A program made the translations under genes and the position numbers. Positions 31,140 through 41,990 of a stretch of 64,000 bases of DNA are shown one piece after another. How positions within the stretch are numbered: position 1 is the stretch's first letter; every line of letters begins with the position of its first letter. Origin of the DNA: Enoplolaimus lenunculus (taxonomy: Eukaryota; Nematoda; Enoplea; Enoplida; Thoracostomopsidae); contig JASANG010001324.1 in NCBI GenBank assembly GCA_030248215.1, positions 1 through 64,000 on the forward strand, written 5' to 3'. The notes beneath the pieces were generated by a model. That model saw nothing but the letters and a program-made list of their open reading frames with translations. It did no database searches and had not been told where the DNA came from.

Positions 31140-33056
31140 GTCTCTAAGACATGGCTACTCAACTACCGTAACCTTGAATCGATAATGATGAATGATTCTG
31201 GTGAAGTGTATGCAACTTGCCTAAATTTAGTGCCGTACAGGATTTAGGAAGACGCGGATTTGCACTAAAGTATTTGATGTTTTGAGAATGAGGTAATTTG
31301 TTTAGGGTTATGGTATTTTGTCAGTGGTTTCTGAACATCTGACGAAACTATTTTGACCCATTTAGTTGATAGTGATAGTCCTGGGCTATGGCATATTTTG
31401 TGGCAACGTTGACAAAATTATTGTGAGCGGCGCATTGTTAATGTTATTTTTTATGGATTAAGTTTTATTAGTTGAGTTTTGGTACTTTTGGGGCACAGGT
31501 ATGGCTGGTCGATCTGTAACGGGCGTTCCGGATGGCGAAAGCACCGAGTAGATTAATAGTTTTGCATTGCACCATATATCCGGTTGTATTCCGTTTGCTT
31601 CTGGCATCAACGCCGGCGGAATCAAGACTGGACGATGATACTCTTAAATAAGAGTACGGCATGTAATTGGTTGCATATTGTTTAGAAAAGAATGTACCCA
31701 GCACGCGTTGCGTTTTTGGCCGATCCTATGGATGGGATAAAGTTGTGGACGACCAATTTGTTCGTTTCGATCCGGTCTCATTGTCGTTTGAGTAATCTTT
31801 GCAATAATGTTAGGCTCAGGTTAGGTTTTTGTTGCTTACATAATGTTGGTTTTAGTTAGTGCTGATTGGACGAAAACGATATTTTGTCCAAGGGGGTTCG
31901 CAGTAAATTATATTTGTGGGGCACCAATTATTTTTGTGGAGCCACTACAATTACAAGATTGTTTACTTTTAGACAGAGTCTATGGGGGGGCACCAGCCAA
32001 AATTATGGCGGGGGCACGGCCTCCGCAGTGCCCCCCCCACCCCAGTGGGGACGCGTGGTTTATTGGTGCTTTTTAATAACGAGGGGTGGTAAGTTTTTAA
32101 ACAAAGTTTAATAAATTGTAAATCAAATACAAAACATAACATATATGTCAACGGCAAATATTGTCAAATGGGTATAGCAACAGCAGCAACTGTAATTCCG
32201 ACTCTGATTACAATTCCGGTTCAAAACGAGTTTTGATTCTGATTCCGATTGCACAATTAATAGGAATCGTAATTTGTAAATTTTAATTTTAATCCTACTT
32301 GTTGTGATATGTTGCATTAAAATTCTCTCGATCCAAACATCCAAGCGTACAATGATTGTTGTTTAGGTTTACAGAATCAAAAAATCGTCGACAATTTTTT
32401 CATTGCGACGTTTTTGAAAATTGTTGTCAGCCAACAGACACCATAAATCAATATTATATTTGTTAATACAAATTATCCATATACTCACAAAAAATGTGTA
32501 GTTCCGATTTCGATTCCGGTATAAATTATGTTGTTTTTCTGATTCTTTACAGTTCCGATGTCGATTCCGGTATAACTTTTGTTGTTTTTCTGATTTTGAT
32601 ACCGCCTTTATAGAAGTTGAAACCTGTAATCTTCGACTTCTACGTATGCGTACGAAACCGGTATTCTGGACCAAGTTTAAGGATATGTTTGCCAGTCACC
32701 GGTTGCTCAACAGGCAAACTACGGTTACTCTAAGACCCTGTTTTGTGTTCCAAAATTTTACAATTTTAAACCGCATTTTTGACAGATTTTTCAATAGTTT
32801 AATACTTAAGTAAAGTTTTCAGAAACTTTGCCAATGTGACGCTATAAACATTTGAGAAACGAGCAACAATTGTAGTTGAAGTGAACGTGTGAATTCAAAC
32901 GAAAGATGTGGGTAATTGAATAGGACCAGGGGTTGATTATTAGGTTTAATTGAATTTAATGTCAAATTTGGTTTGAGTCTTCATCAACAGCTTTTAGGTT
33001 TTGCTGTTATTTGGAGTTCTGGTTCTGATTCTGGTAGCACGCAACTTTATGGGTTA
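31140..33056. other. Intergenic DNA with repeat remnants
   Basis: Holds the GGGCTATGGCATATTTTGTG repeat (31385-31440), an inverted ACAAGAGTG-family end (31640-31735), a G/C-run element (31905-32080) and a CCGGAATCGG remnant (32185-32580). No gene recognised. Confidence 0.5.
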
Positions 33057-33485
33057 CAGGGTTCCAATCTCAACTAAATTTTTACCGGAACACGAACAGG
33101 AATTGAATCTGTTTGCAGCAATCAGAACAGAAACAGAAACTGGAATTTGAACATAATTTTCGTCTCCGAATTACTGTTTGCCCCTTTTGAGACAACTTGC
33201 CAAAAAATTTGCTTGAGTGAATTTACAGCTATTTCATCATAATATTTTGCAAAGACCCGTCAGAGACAGATGATTAACAGCATTGGAACTAACTGCAAAA
33301 ACACTCGTTTTGAAATAACAAATTTTTAAAGACAAAGTTTCAAGTATTTAAATGATTGTGAATAATTTGCCACAAAACCGTAAAACGTCCGGTTCCTGCA
33401 TCTTTGAACGCAGGAACAGGAACATGAACAGGAATTGAATTTTTGATGGAATTCCGGCCGGAACAAGAATTCCGGTTGAACCCTG
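33057..33485 (+). mobile_element. MITE, GGTTGAACCCTG family
   Basis: A sister family of the CAGGGTGCAACC elements with CAGGGTTCCAA / CGGTTGAACCCTG ends and an interior rich in GGAACAGGAATTG. No clear duplication. Other copies: 47362-47695, and partial ones at about 42454-42800, 44930-45190 and 51460-51530. Confidence 0.65.
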
Positions 33486-33489
33486 GTTA

Positions 33490-33542
33490 ATAATAATAAT
33501 AATAACAACAACAACAATAATAATAATAATAATAATAATAAT
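33490..33542. repeat. (TAA)n microsatellite
   Basis: Imperfect AAT/AAC triplets abutting the MITE end. Confidence 0.85.
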
Positions 33543-33704
33543 TTGGCAGTTATAACGTCGTTGAGAGTATCGTATGGGAGTGTCATGAGTGATTGGCTGT
33601 CAGTGGCCATAGCTGTACTCAGACATACTTTTGTCCAAAACGCACATACGTAATCTTGTTTTATTCAACTATTTATGCTTTGTGTATTCAAAAACAAACA
33701 GTCT

Positions 33705-34285
33705 GATATATACTAATGTCAGGTTTTTTGGCCGGATATGAAACCGGAACCGGATATTCGATCGCTCGATGCCGGATATTCGGTCGCTCGATGCCGTGTG
33801 GCACTCGTTTCGTTTGGATTCGGCTATTTGTGATACGTGTTTTGAGGAAACGAAACTCGTGTTCATTGCAAACTTGCGTTAAAAATAAACTTTCGGACGG
33901 CGTTAAGTAGTCTCTGATCCATGACGGAATTGCAGTAGTTACGATGAAATGGTGGACGCTTTTACTGGCGTGGATGGTAAACCGGAACCGGATAATAGCT
34001 GTATAGCTTAGTTATAGCAGTTGGTGAAGTTGTAGCCATGATGATGTTGTCAGATCGTTAATCCGGTTTGTTTCCAACGTTTGCAGTATCTTAGTCGACA
34101 TTGGTTATTGCAGCATTGTAGCTTAATGCAGCTTGTTGAGCTTACGTTTGCACTCTTAAACACGTCCGGTGGAGTGAATTTGAATATTTTTTGAAAAATT
34201 AGACAAAGTTGAATTTTGGGGAAAAATTTTCGACCGACAACACTCGTTACCGCCGTTGTGTCGGTGGTGGGGGGATGATGATTGG
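33705..34285. other. 3' flank of membrane LRR gene
   Basis: It contains a GCCGGATAT / CGATCGCTCGATGCCGG repeat (about 33720-33800) and otherwise nothing recognised. It should include the 3' UTR of the membrane LRR gene. Confidence 0.4.
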
Positions 34286-35982
34286 CTACGTTTTAGAAAA
34301 ATAATTGCTTGTCGCCGTGTATGTGCCAGGCGCGTAGAGCCAAGCGTTGCCGCCGCCGTTAGTCGACCGAGGCGATCCGCTGTCTAGACGAACGCCTCCG
34401 CCGCCGCCGCCGCCACAACGGCTTATGTTGCCGTTGCTGCCGGCGGTGACCGTTGGCGGACGTGGCGGCGACGCACGCATATACGTACCGCTGCCGTAAG
34501 GCGTGGGCGTATGATGTCCGCCGCTGTTGATATGGTGTCGACTACCATGTTGCTGTTGATCGACCACGTTGTAGTTGACACGTGCAGCTTGCGCGGCAAC
34601 GTACGCCGACGTCCGCGACGCAGAACTCGACTGGCTGGACGTTTTAGCGCCGCCGCTGTCGAGCGCTGCGGCTGCGTGACGTCGCGCACGATGTCGGACA
34701 ACGCATAGCGTTACAAATACAACAAGCAGTACGACAACGACAACTGTTAACGCGACTGCGATAATGGTTGACGCTGTCAGACTGCTGCTGTTGTTGTGAC
34801 GCTGGTTGCGTTGATTGTTGCCGTTGCTGCTGGTGTGGTGGTGTGTATTGTCAGGACGAACAGCATTTTCATTGTTATCAAGGTTGGCAGCTGCGTTGTT
34901 GTTCGCGAGCGAATTGGTGTCGATCCATGAGCCGTCTGGTTGGCGTACGAGGTTTGGATTTGCTCCAGGGACGAGTGTACGGACTGGTGGACCGGAGTTG
35001 AGGTCGCCGCCGTTACCTACATTACCGCCTGGAAGCCCACCGACCGACCAGGGTATGTTGTTGTCGCCGATGGTGTCGATCGCTCCTGGCGGTAACGTGT
35101 CGACGTGCCCGGTCCCGCTTCCAGGACCATGGTGGCTGCCTGGAAAGCCGGGTTGATGAATTCGGCCGCCGCCGCCTCCTAGCTGTGGCGGCCTTGTAGT
35201 AAAGGAGACGGTAAACATTGCAAGGCCGTTGTTAGGGCGGGCACCACCGATGCCGATTTGATTGACGCGGTTTTGATCGGCAGGATCGAGGCCGTTACCT
35301 CCTAAAGAACCGCCACCACTACCGCCGGCGCCATGATGAGGTCCGGCTGGAAATGGAATTTGTATAAATCCACCTCCACCAGTTCCACCGCTGTTGTTAT
35401 TCGCACCGCTGTTTCCAGCTGGTGAAGCGCCAGGCGATTCGATGACTCGATCCGGACCGCGTCCGAATACTTCAGGATTGTCGTCTGGGTTGAGAAGGCC
35501 GCCACGATTTCCGCCACCGCCGCCATTGCCTCGGTTGTTGTTTTTGCCTGTAGCGATAAACGGACGAATGGTTTGTGGCCCAGGAATTGCGATTGGCGGC
35601 GGATGGCCATGGCCGAAATTGTTGTGGTTCCCAGTCCCGCCGCTGCTGCCGCCACCACCACCACCACCGTCATTGCCTCCGCCTGGTCTCACTGGACTTG
35701 GAAATGGAATTTGAATGAATCGATTGTTAGGGCCTGTGCCGCCGCCGCCGACACCGCCTATTGGCTGAGTTACTGCCGGGCGTGGCGAATTTTGATTGGC
35801 CCCGCCGCCGCCAACGGTTGCTGCGTTGTGATTGGTTGAGATTGATGGCGCTGGCAAGAACCGGTTGCTAACGTTGGGCGAGAATGGTATGTGGTTATTG
35901 TTGTTGATGTTGCGGCCGCTATTACGAATCGGGTTTTGTTGGTTTGTTGAATGAGGTATAATTCCGGTTGACGGGTTGACGC
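34286..35982 (-). CDS. Membrane LRR gene exon 4: stalk, TM helix, cytoplasmic tail
   Basis: Acceptor TTTGTTTCAG, phase 1 in, stop at 34286-34288. The stalk is unusually GC-rich compared with flanking DNA and contains the motif FIQIPFP twice (about residues 604-610 and 721-727), plus related HIPFSP, among Gly and Asn runs. The TM helix lies at about 34705-34775. The tail has Gln-His and seven-Gly runs and several Tyr residues. Confidence 0.9.
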
Positions 35983-38900
35983 CTGAAACAAATTGGTATC
36001 GGTTTGTATATATACTACATATGATGTTGTTGTGAAAGTGAAAAGAATGTTATGTTGAAATTGACGTTGGACCGCGTAACGCATGTGCCAACGCCGTAAA
36101 AAGCGTTCGAATTCAAATGTTAAATGTCTCATCCGTTACCTGCGTACTTGAGTGCAGTTTAATGGTTGGTGTTTTAGGGTCGCTGTATATTTTTGATGAC
36201 GTCCGGCGCCGTCCGTTACCGTCCGGTTACGACTCGTCACCGTCCGGTTCCGTCCGTCACCGTGCGGTATCGTAGGTGATAGTGCCACTGTTAGGACGTT
36301 TAGACGAATGTTTGAGTCTCAGATGTCCCGTGAAATAAAAAATGGTGCTTGGAGTAGTTTTACACCCGCGCATCAAACCCGATATATCCCGCGTGTTAAG
36401 CTCTTTGGTCTCAGGGGCGAAACGTTTTCTGTGCGACTGCAATAGAGTAAGCGTAAGCTTTAGACTAATTTTTTGTTTAGGCTTAGGAATATGCTTATAC
36501 TACGGTACGACACTGTTCTATACGTTAGCCAGTTCATTTAACATGGTGTGTGCTTACTCTACATGCCGGCGTTTAGATGTCAGGGAACGTAGTGATCAAA
36601 TAACTATTAATAGGTGCTATACACAGGTGAGAATGTGAACTTTCGCTTTGACATACCGAAATCAGGCCGATTGAACCCTCCTGGTAAGCCGTTGAGCGCT
36701 GTACCTCCGTTTCGTGTCCTTCCCGGAAATTGGCCTCGTCCGCTGCCACCACTGCCGCCGTCCGTTTCTCCGGAAACGCCGCATACTTTATCGGGACTGC
36801 CGGGTACGAAAAGGCCGACGCCTTGTTGGATGACGTGGACTCGCTCGGTACAGACGAGTGGATTTTCTGAAAAATTCCAATTTTAGACCTCAGTGAGTTT
36901 ATCCGGTTCCGGCTGTAATATTTTTCGATATCCGGTCGTATTTTAGAAAATGCGGACTGCGTTTGGTGTTAACGCAATCAACACTTTCTTCCTTAACCAG
37001 TTGCTGGTTAAGTTTCTGAAACCCTATTATTTAAGTACGAGTTCATACTTATTTGTGTACCATATCGTTTCTGAAAGTGTGCTTAAGTTAAGTAAGTATA
37101 TGCTTAAACAGTGCTGGCGTACTATCTGTGGTTCAATTGAAATTGTAGAGTCATGGAACTTCCTTGGCAATAAGCCAAAATTTCGGCTTTGTTGTTATAG
37201 CACTTGCCCATAAATGGCATTTTTTTATTATTTTTGTTCAAAAAGTTAAGTATTAAGTATATATTCACTTATGTCAGTATTGTGAATAAGTAGTTAATAC
37301 TTAACTTTTTGGACAAAAAACCCAAAAAAATTGCAAATTATGGGCAAGCGCCATAACAACAAAGCCATACCGTTGATACTTAAGTAAGATTTCAGAAATT
37401 CAGCCATGTCTATTTGAGCCTCACTCCACTATAATTGTTTTGGCTCAAATGTAAACGTATGCTTTGTCTCAGTGTTGTCTTTTGGTCAGTTTTTTGCTTA
37501 TTATCACGATGAATTTTCATTGGCTCATGCTCCTGTATCCTAATGAACTTGCATTGACTCCTGCTTCTGTATCCTAATGAATTTGCATTGGCTCCTGCTC
37601 CTGTATCCTAATGAATTTTCTTTGGCTCCTGCTCCTGTATCCCAATGAATTTTCATTGACTCCTGCTCCTGTATCCTAATGAATTTGCATTGACACATGC
37701 TTCTTCTGTATCCTAATGAATTTTCATTGGCTCCTGCTCCTGTATCTTAATGAATTTGCATTGACTCCTGCTCCTGTATCCTAATGAATTTGCATTGACT
37801 CCTGCTCCTGTATTCGAATGAATTGTCATTGGATCCTGCTTCTGTATCCTAATGAATTTTCATTGGCTCCTGCTCCTGTATCTTAATGAATTTGCATTGA
37901 CTCCTGCTCTTGTATCCTAATGAATTTTCATTGGCTCCTGCTTCTGTATCCTAATGAATTTTCATTGGCTCCTGCTTCTATATCCTAATGAATTTGCATT
38001 GACTCCTGCCCATGTATCCTAATGAATTTGCATTGACTCCTGCTCCTGTATTCGAATGAATTGTCATTGGATCCTGCTCCTGTATCCTAATGAATTTTCA
38101 TTGGCTCATGCTCCTGTATCCTAATGAATTTTCATTGGCTCATGCTCCTGTATCCTAATGAATTTTCATTGACTCCTGCTCCTGTATCCTAATGAATTTT
38201 CATTGGTTCCTGCTCCTGTATTCTAATGAATTTTCATTGGCTCCTGCTCCTGTATCCTAATGAATTTTCGTTGGCTCCTGCTCCTGTATCCTAATGAATT
38301 TTCATTGGCTCATGCTCCTGTATCCTAATGAATTTTCATTGACTCCTGTATCCTAATGAATTTTCATTGGTTCCTGCTCCTGTATTCTAATGAATTTTCG
38401 AATTTTCATTGGCTCCTGCTCCTGTATCCTAATGAATTTTCATTGGCTCGTGCTCATGTATCCTAATGAATTTGCATTGACTCCTGCTTCTGTATCCTAA
38501 TGAATTTGCATTGACTCCTGCTTCTGTATTCTAATGAATTTGCATTGACTCCTGCTCTTGTATTCGAATGAATTTTCATTGGCTCCTGCTCCTGATGAAT
38601 TTTCGTTGGCTCCTGCTCATGCTCTGATGGTAATAAGTCGGTCGCTTGTGGACGAACCATGGACTTACGTACCTTGTAGCACTACGGTAACAATGCGTTG
38701 ATTAAGCGAATTGTACGGGACACTTGACATTCGATTATGACTCAAATCCAACAAATACATATTGAGTTGAGCGAGAAATGCCGACGCTGGCAGCGTTGTG
38801 AGTTGGTTATGACTCAAGTCGAGAACTACCAGACTCGGCATTTGATAGAATGCGTTTTGAGCGATGAATGAAATCTGAAATTTGTCAATTGGAAAACTCT

Positions 38901-40715
38901 GATTGGTTAATTGGTTGATCGAGTGATCGATGAAATGATTTTTAGCCAATGAAATTTTAAAACTGACTTTGTAACGGTTTTTTGTTTGGAACTAACGTTT
39001 CGCGACACATTCTGATTGGTTGGGCAAATGGCGTTATCCTATGTAAGGCCCGTGGAAAGATCAGGGGGGCGGAGAGCTTTTCTGTGGGATTGGAATAGAG
39101 TAAGCTTAAGCTTTAGATTAATTTTTGCTTGGCTTAGGTTTAGGCTTACGCTTACGCTTAGGAATATGCTCATTCTTACGCTTAGGTGTAGGTTTAGGCT
39201 TAGGAATATGCTCATAACACTGTTTCGCCCCTGTTGTTTACATTGGCCCTATATTACATCTTATAACCACTCCGTTCAAAACACCTGATGTCTTGGTGTA
39301 TATTCTTAAATGTGTGTAGCATCTATGACCAACTCGCGATAGGCCTTGTACCGTTTAAACCAACGAGAGGGGTGATGTTCGAAATTGAGCACATTTTTCG
39401 CATTTGATTTGTCCGACTTCTGTACGAATTTTAAGATATACAATTGCAATAGTTGATCATCAGTTTAGAAAAACCGATCGCTAGCTGGTGATAACTGCTA
39501 TGATAAATATGAACTCAAGTTTCAACTGCTCGAACCGGTACCCAGGTTAAAAGTGAACGCGCGCGTTCGAAATTTGCTCACCTTGTTATTTTTCAAACTC
39601 AACTGTTGCAAATAGCTGAGTCCAGTGAACATATCTTGTGACAGTCGCACGAGTTCATTGTCGCTCAGCAACAAAATCACAATGCTACTATTGACGAACG
39701 CGTTCGGTTGAATTTCGCCAATTTCGTTGCCGCCCAAGTATACTTGCGCGAGTCGCGGCATATTTGAAAACGTTTCCGCGGTAACGCTTTGAAGTTTGTT
39801 GCGCGACAAATCTAACAGTTCAAGCTTTTCAAAATGCCGCAAGTCGCCGGCGGATATCGCTCGTAGCGCGTTGTCTTTGAGATACATAAATTTCAGGTTC
39901 GGCACGTTTAAGAACGCTTGTTGATGAATTGCTGATATTTGATTGCCTGACAGGTTGATTAGGTTCAGCTGTGGTAGATTCATAATTTGAAGCGCGTCCA
40001 AGCTTGCGATACGGTTGTCGTGGAGATGAAGCGCGAGCAGACGGTCGAAGCCGCGGATGGCCGGCGCTGGGACACGGTCGAGACAGTTGCCGCCGATGTT
40101 CAACGTTTGCAGCGATTGTTTGACGTTGGCGAACGCGCGTTCGGCGACAAAACAGATGGCGTTGTTGGCCAAGTTGACGTCGAATAGTTTGGGCGTGGAT
40201 CGGAAGACTTCCGATGGTAAGTCGCCGATCGAGTTGCCCGATAGGTCAAGTTGGAGTAGGCTGCCAAGGCCAGCGAGAGCGTCGGTGGGAACGTTCGCGA
40301 GACGATTGGTTCTGAGTGAAATGATTTGAACGACGTTAGCGAGACCGGAGAACGCTGCTCGGTCGATCGACGCGAGTCCGTTCGAAGCCAAGTCGAGCTT
40401 TTTGATGTACAGGCCAGAGAATGTCCCGGATGCTAAGCGGGGAATGCTTGAGTTTTGAACGACAAGTTCTTGGATCAATCCGAGTTGATTACGAGATAAT
40501 TTGAGCAGCGAAACGGTGTGAGTAAAGTTTGGTGTACCTGAGCAGTCGAGGAGAACTCCGTTGAAACTCGATTGGCATCGGCAACGCTCGAGCAACAGTG
40601 GATCGGTAGGACAGGAATGAACAATGGTAGCGAGACTGGATAGAATTACAACGAGGATACTTGGGTGTGGGAAGTAGTGGAGATGTGGGTGATGGGACCT
40701 GTGGGACGAGGACAT
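34286..40715 (-). CDS. Single-pass transmembrane leucine-rich-repeat protein (four exons)
   Basis: Exons, 5' to 3': 40715-39582, 38874-38673, 36866-36657 and 35982-34286; 3243 nt, 1080 residues, all junctions GT-AG with phases 0, 1, 1. The start ATG is preceded in frame by TAA. A signal peptide (about 17-34, hydrophobic, ending IVHS) is followed by LRRNT (CPTDP...CRC...LLDC), roughly a dozen LRRs to about residue 445, LRRCT from ENPLVC, a stalk of about 400 residues rich in Gly, Asn and Pro, a transmembrane helix about 916-940 (TIIAVALTVVVVVLLVVFV), a basic stop-transfer RHRARRH and a 140-residue cytoplasmic tail. The family of extracellular LRR adhesion or apical-matrix proteins fits this layout, but a specific orthologue was not recognised. 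It is a tandem paralogue of the secreted LRR gene downstream. Confidence 0.9.
36404..36535. repeat. GGCC/CTTAGG-family remnant in membrane LRR intron
   Basis: AGGGGCGAAACGTTTTCTGTG, AATAGAGTAAGCGTAAGC and GCTTAGGAATATGCTTATAC follow the order seen in intact copies. The ends are decayed. Confidence 0.6.
36657..36866 (-). CDS. Membrane LRR gene exon 3: LRRCT and start of stalk
   Basis: Acceptor GAATTTTTCAG, donor GTATGT, phase 1 in and out. It encodes ENPLVCTERVHVIQQG with a later DKVCG, then turns Gly/Ser-rich. Only one cysteine pair is evident, fewer than in a classic four-cysteine LRRCT. Confidence 0.85.
37185..37380. mobile_element. Foldback element with GGCTTTGTTGTTAT arms
   Basis: Arms GGCTTTGTTGTTATAGCACT and its inverse, then TTAAGTATTAA-type inner arms, form a near-palindrome of about 190 bp in the intron between exons 2 and 3 of the membrane LRR gene. 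Not assigned to a family. Confidence 0.65.
37501..38627. repeat. 34-bp minisatellite, about 33 units
   Basis: Unit TCCTAATGAATTTTCATTGG plus CTCCTGCTCCTGTA, with GCATTGACTC and CATGCTCC variants. Each unit contains the short palindrome AATGAATTTTCATT. It fills most of an intron of the membrane LRR gene and ends about 45 bp from exon 2. Confidence 0.92.
38673..38874 (-). CDS. Membrane LRR gene exon 2: last LRRs
   Basis: Acceptor CAAATTTCAG, donor GTACGTAAG, phase 0 in and 1 out. ISFIAQNAF completes the repeat from exon 1. LVVLDLSHNQLTTL and MYLLDLSHNRMSSV follow. A 34-bp minisatellite begins less than 50 bp into the downstream intron. Confidence 0.9.
39047..39248 (+). mobile_element. GGCC/CTTAGG-family MITE
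   Basis: Starts GGCCCGTGGAAAGATCAGG and ends CGCCCCTGTTGTTTACATTGGCC. Flanks CTATGTAA / CTATATTA. The interior is TTAGGC- and TTACGC-rich. It lies in the first intron of the membrane LRR gene. Confidence 0.75.
39297..39510. repeat. TATTCTTAAATGTGTG element
   Basis: The left arm GTATATTCTTAAATGTGTG plus CATCTATGACCAACTCGCGA matches the family described at 12146. The right end fades near the splice donor of exon 1. Confidence 0.45.
39582..40715 (-). CDS. Membrane LRR gene exon 1: signal peptide, LRRNT, most LRRs
   Basis: 378 codons, donor GTGAGC, phase 0. About eleven LRRs of 23-24 residues with consensus LxxLxLxxNxIxxIxxxAFxxLPx are readable, for example LLQLDLSGNSIGDL, LLALHLHDNRIASL and LELLDLSRNKLQSV. 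The exon ends LSLKNNK, in the middle of a repeat that exon 2 completes. Confidence 0.92.
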
Positions 40716-41105
40716 GATCGATGCAAAGTGGGTGGCTGGGGGTTAGAAGTAGGCTGGTTTAATGTGGGGTCTGTTGAGTCTGATTATGGGAGTTGGAGGT
40801 AAGGTCGACTGGTGTTATTTGAGTGAAATCACGCCAAATATTGATGGCAAACTGTTGTAGGTAGTCGTCGTATAGCTTATCAGAATCATTATTTGAGTAT
40901 ATTTTTTATATATCTAAATAAATAATCTAAAAGTTACCGTGAATTTGTAACATTTTACTATTAAAATGATTGGTAATACTAAACATGCGGTATATGTTTT
41001 GAAGGAATTGTAATCGTTTAGGGTTAACATTCATGTGCAGGTTCAGGTAAGTCGCAAACTCACGGCTAAGGAGTTATCCTGGTAGTTGCACGCCTTTCTC
41101 CGTAT
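40716..41105. other. 5' flank of membrane LRR gene
   Basis: Presumed promoter and 5' UTR. No TATA box at a persuasive position or other motif was recognised. Confidence 0.35.
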
Positions 41106-41505
41106 AGGCTTAGGCTTAGGTTTTGGAAAATGCTTGCCTGAACCTAAATTTTTGCGTGAAAACCTTTGTCTGAACCTAAACCTTTGTCTGAGGCTAAACA
41201 TTTGCCTGAGTGTAAACCTTTGCATGTATCTAAACCTTTGCCTGAGCCTAAACCTTTGTATGAATCTAAACGTTTGCCTGAACCTAAACCTTTGCCTGAG
41301 TCTAAACATTTGGCTGAACCTAAACATTCGTCTGAGTCTAAACCTGTGTCTGAGCCTAAACATTTGGCTGAACCTAAACATTCGCCTGAGTCTAAACCTG
41401 TGTCTGAGCCTAAACCTTTGCGTGAACCTAAACCTGTGCCTGAACCTAAATCTGTGCCCGAGCGTAAACATTTGCCTGAACCTAAATCTTTGCCTAAGCC
41501 TGGCG
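41105..41505. repeat. 18-bp array of CCTGAACCTAAACCTTTG units
   Basis: About 20 diverged units. Because 18 is divisible by three, one frame reads as repeated EPKPLP hexapeptides without interruption. No homologue or splice context is visible, so it is annotated as a satellite derived from CCTAAG-type arrays. Confidence 0.75.
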
Positions 41506-41809
41506 TCTTATGTATGTTGGAGTCGAACGAGCCATGTATAATAGCCGTTACCCACGATTATTATGACTAATGCAGTTTCATACTGCAGTTCCTTGTTACA
41601 AACGATGCGATACTGAAGCAAGTAATACTTTAGTCGCAATATTTTGTACTGAAAATGCTATAATTATATGCATCAAAAATGACTTAAATAACAATAGATT
41701 CATGCTATGTAACCCCCCCCCCCCCCGGCCACGACAGATTAGTTTGTTGAACGACAAAATTGGAAAGATTGACTTTTGTCCGTCGAGTGGATCTAAGGCG
41801 ACATTTAGA

Positions 41810-41990
41810 GGCTGTGGCCATCCAACCGGATTCAAAACTAAAATTTTGTATTAAGATTTAGTACCAAAATTGGCGTTTGACTGCTTACTGGATAGCGTCG
41901 ATGGTAAACGTTCTTCGGTATAATATATCGTGTGGGTCGGCCCCTTGTCTCGGGATCCGCCGTTGCGTTTTGTACACATCGCGAGCGCAT
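41810..41990. repeat. Dispersed repeat, pair with 58575-58720
   Basis: Shared order: GGCCATCCAACCGGATTCAAAAC-like start, AAGATTTAG, ACCAAAATTGGCGTTT. A G/C run precedes it. Confidence 0.45.
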
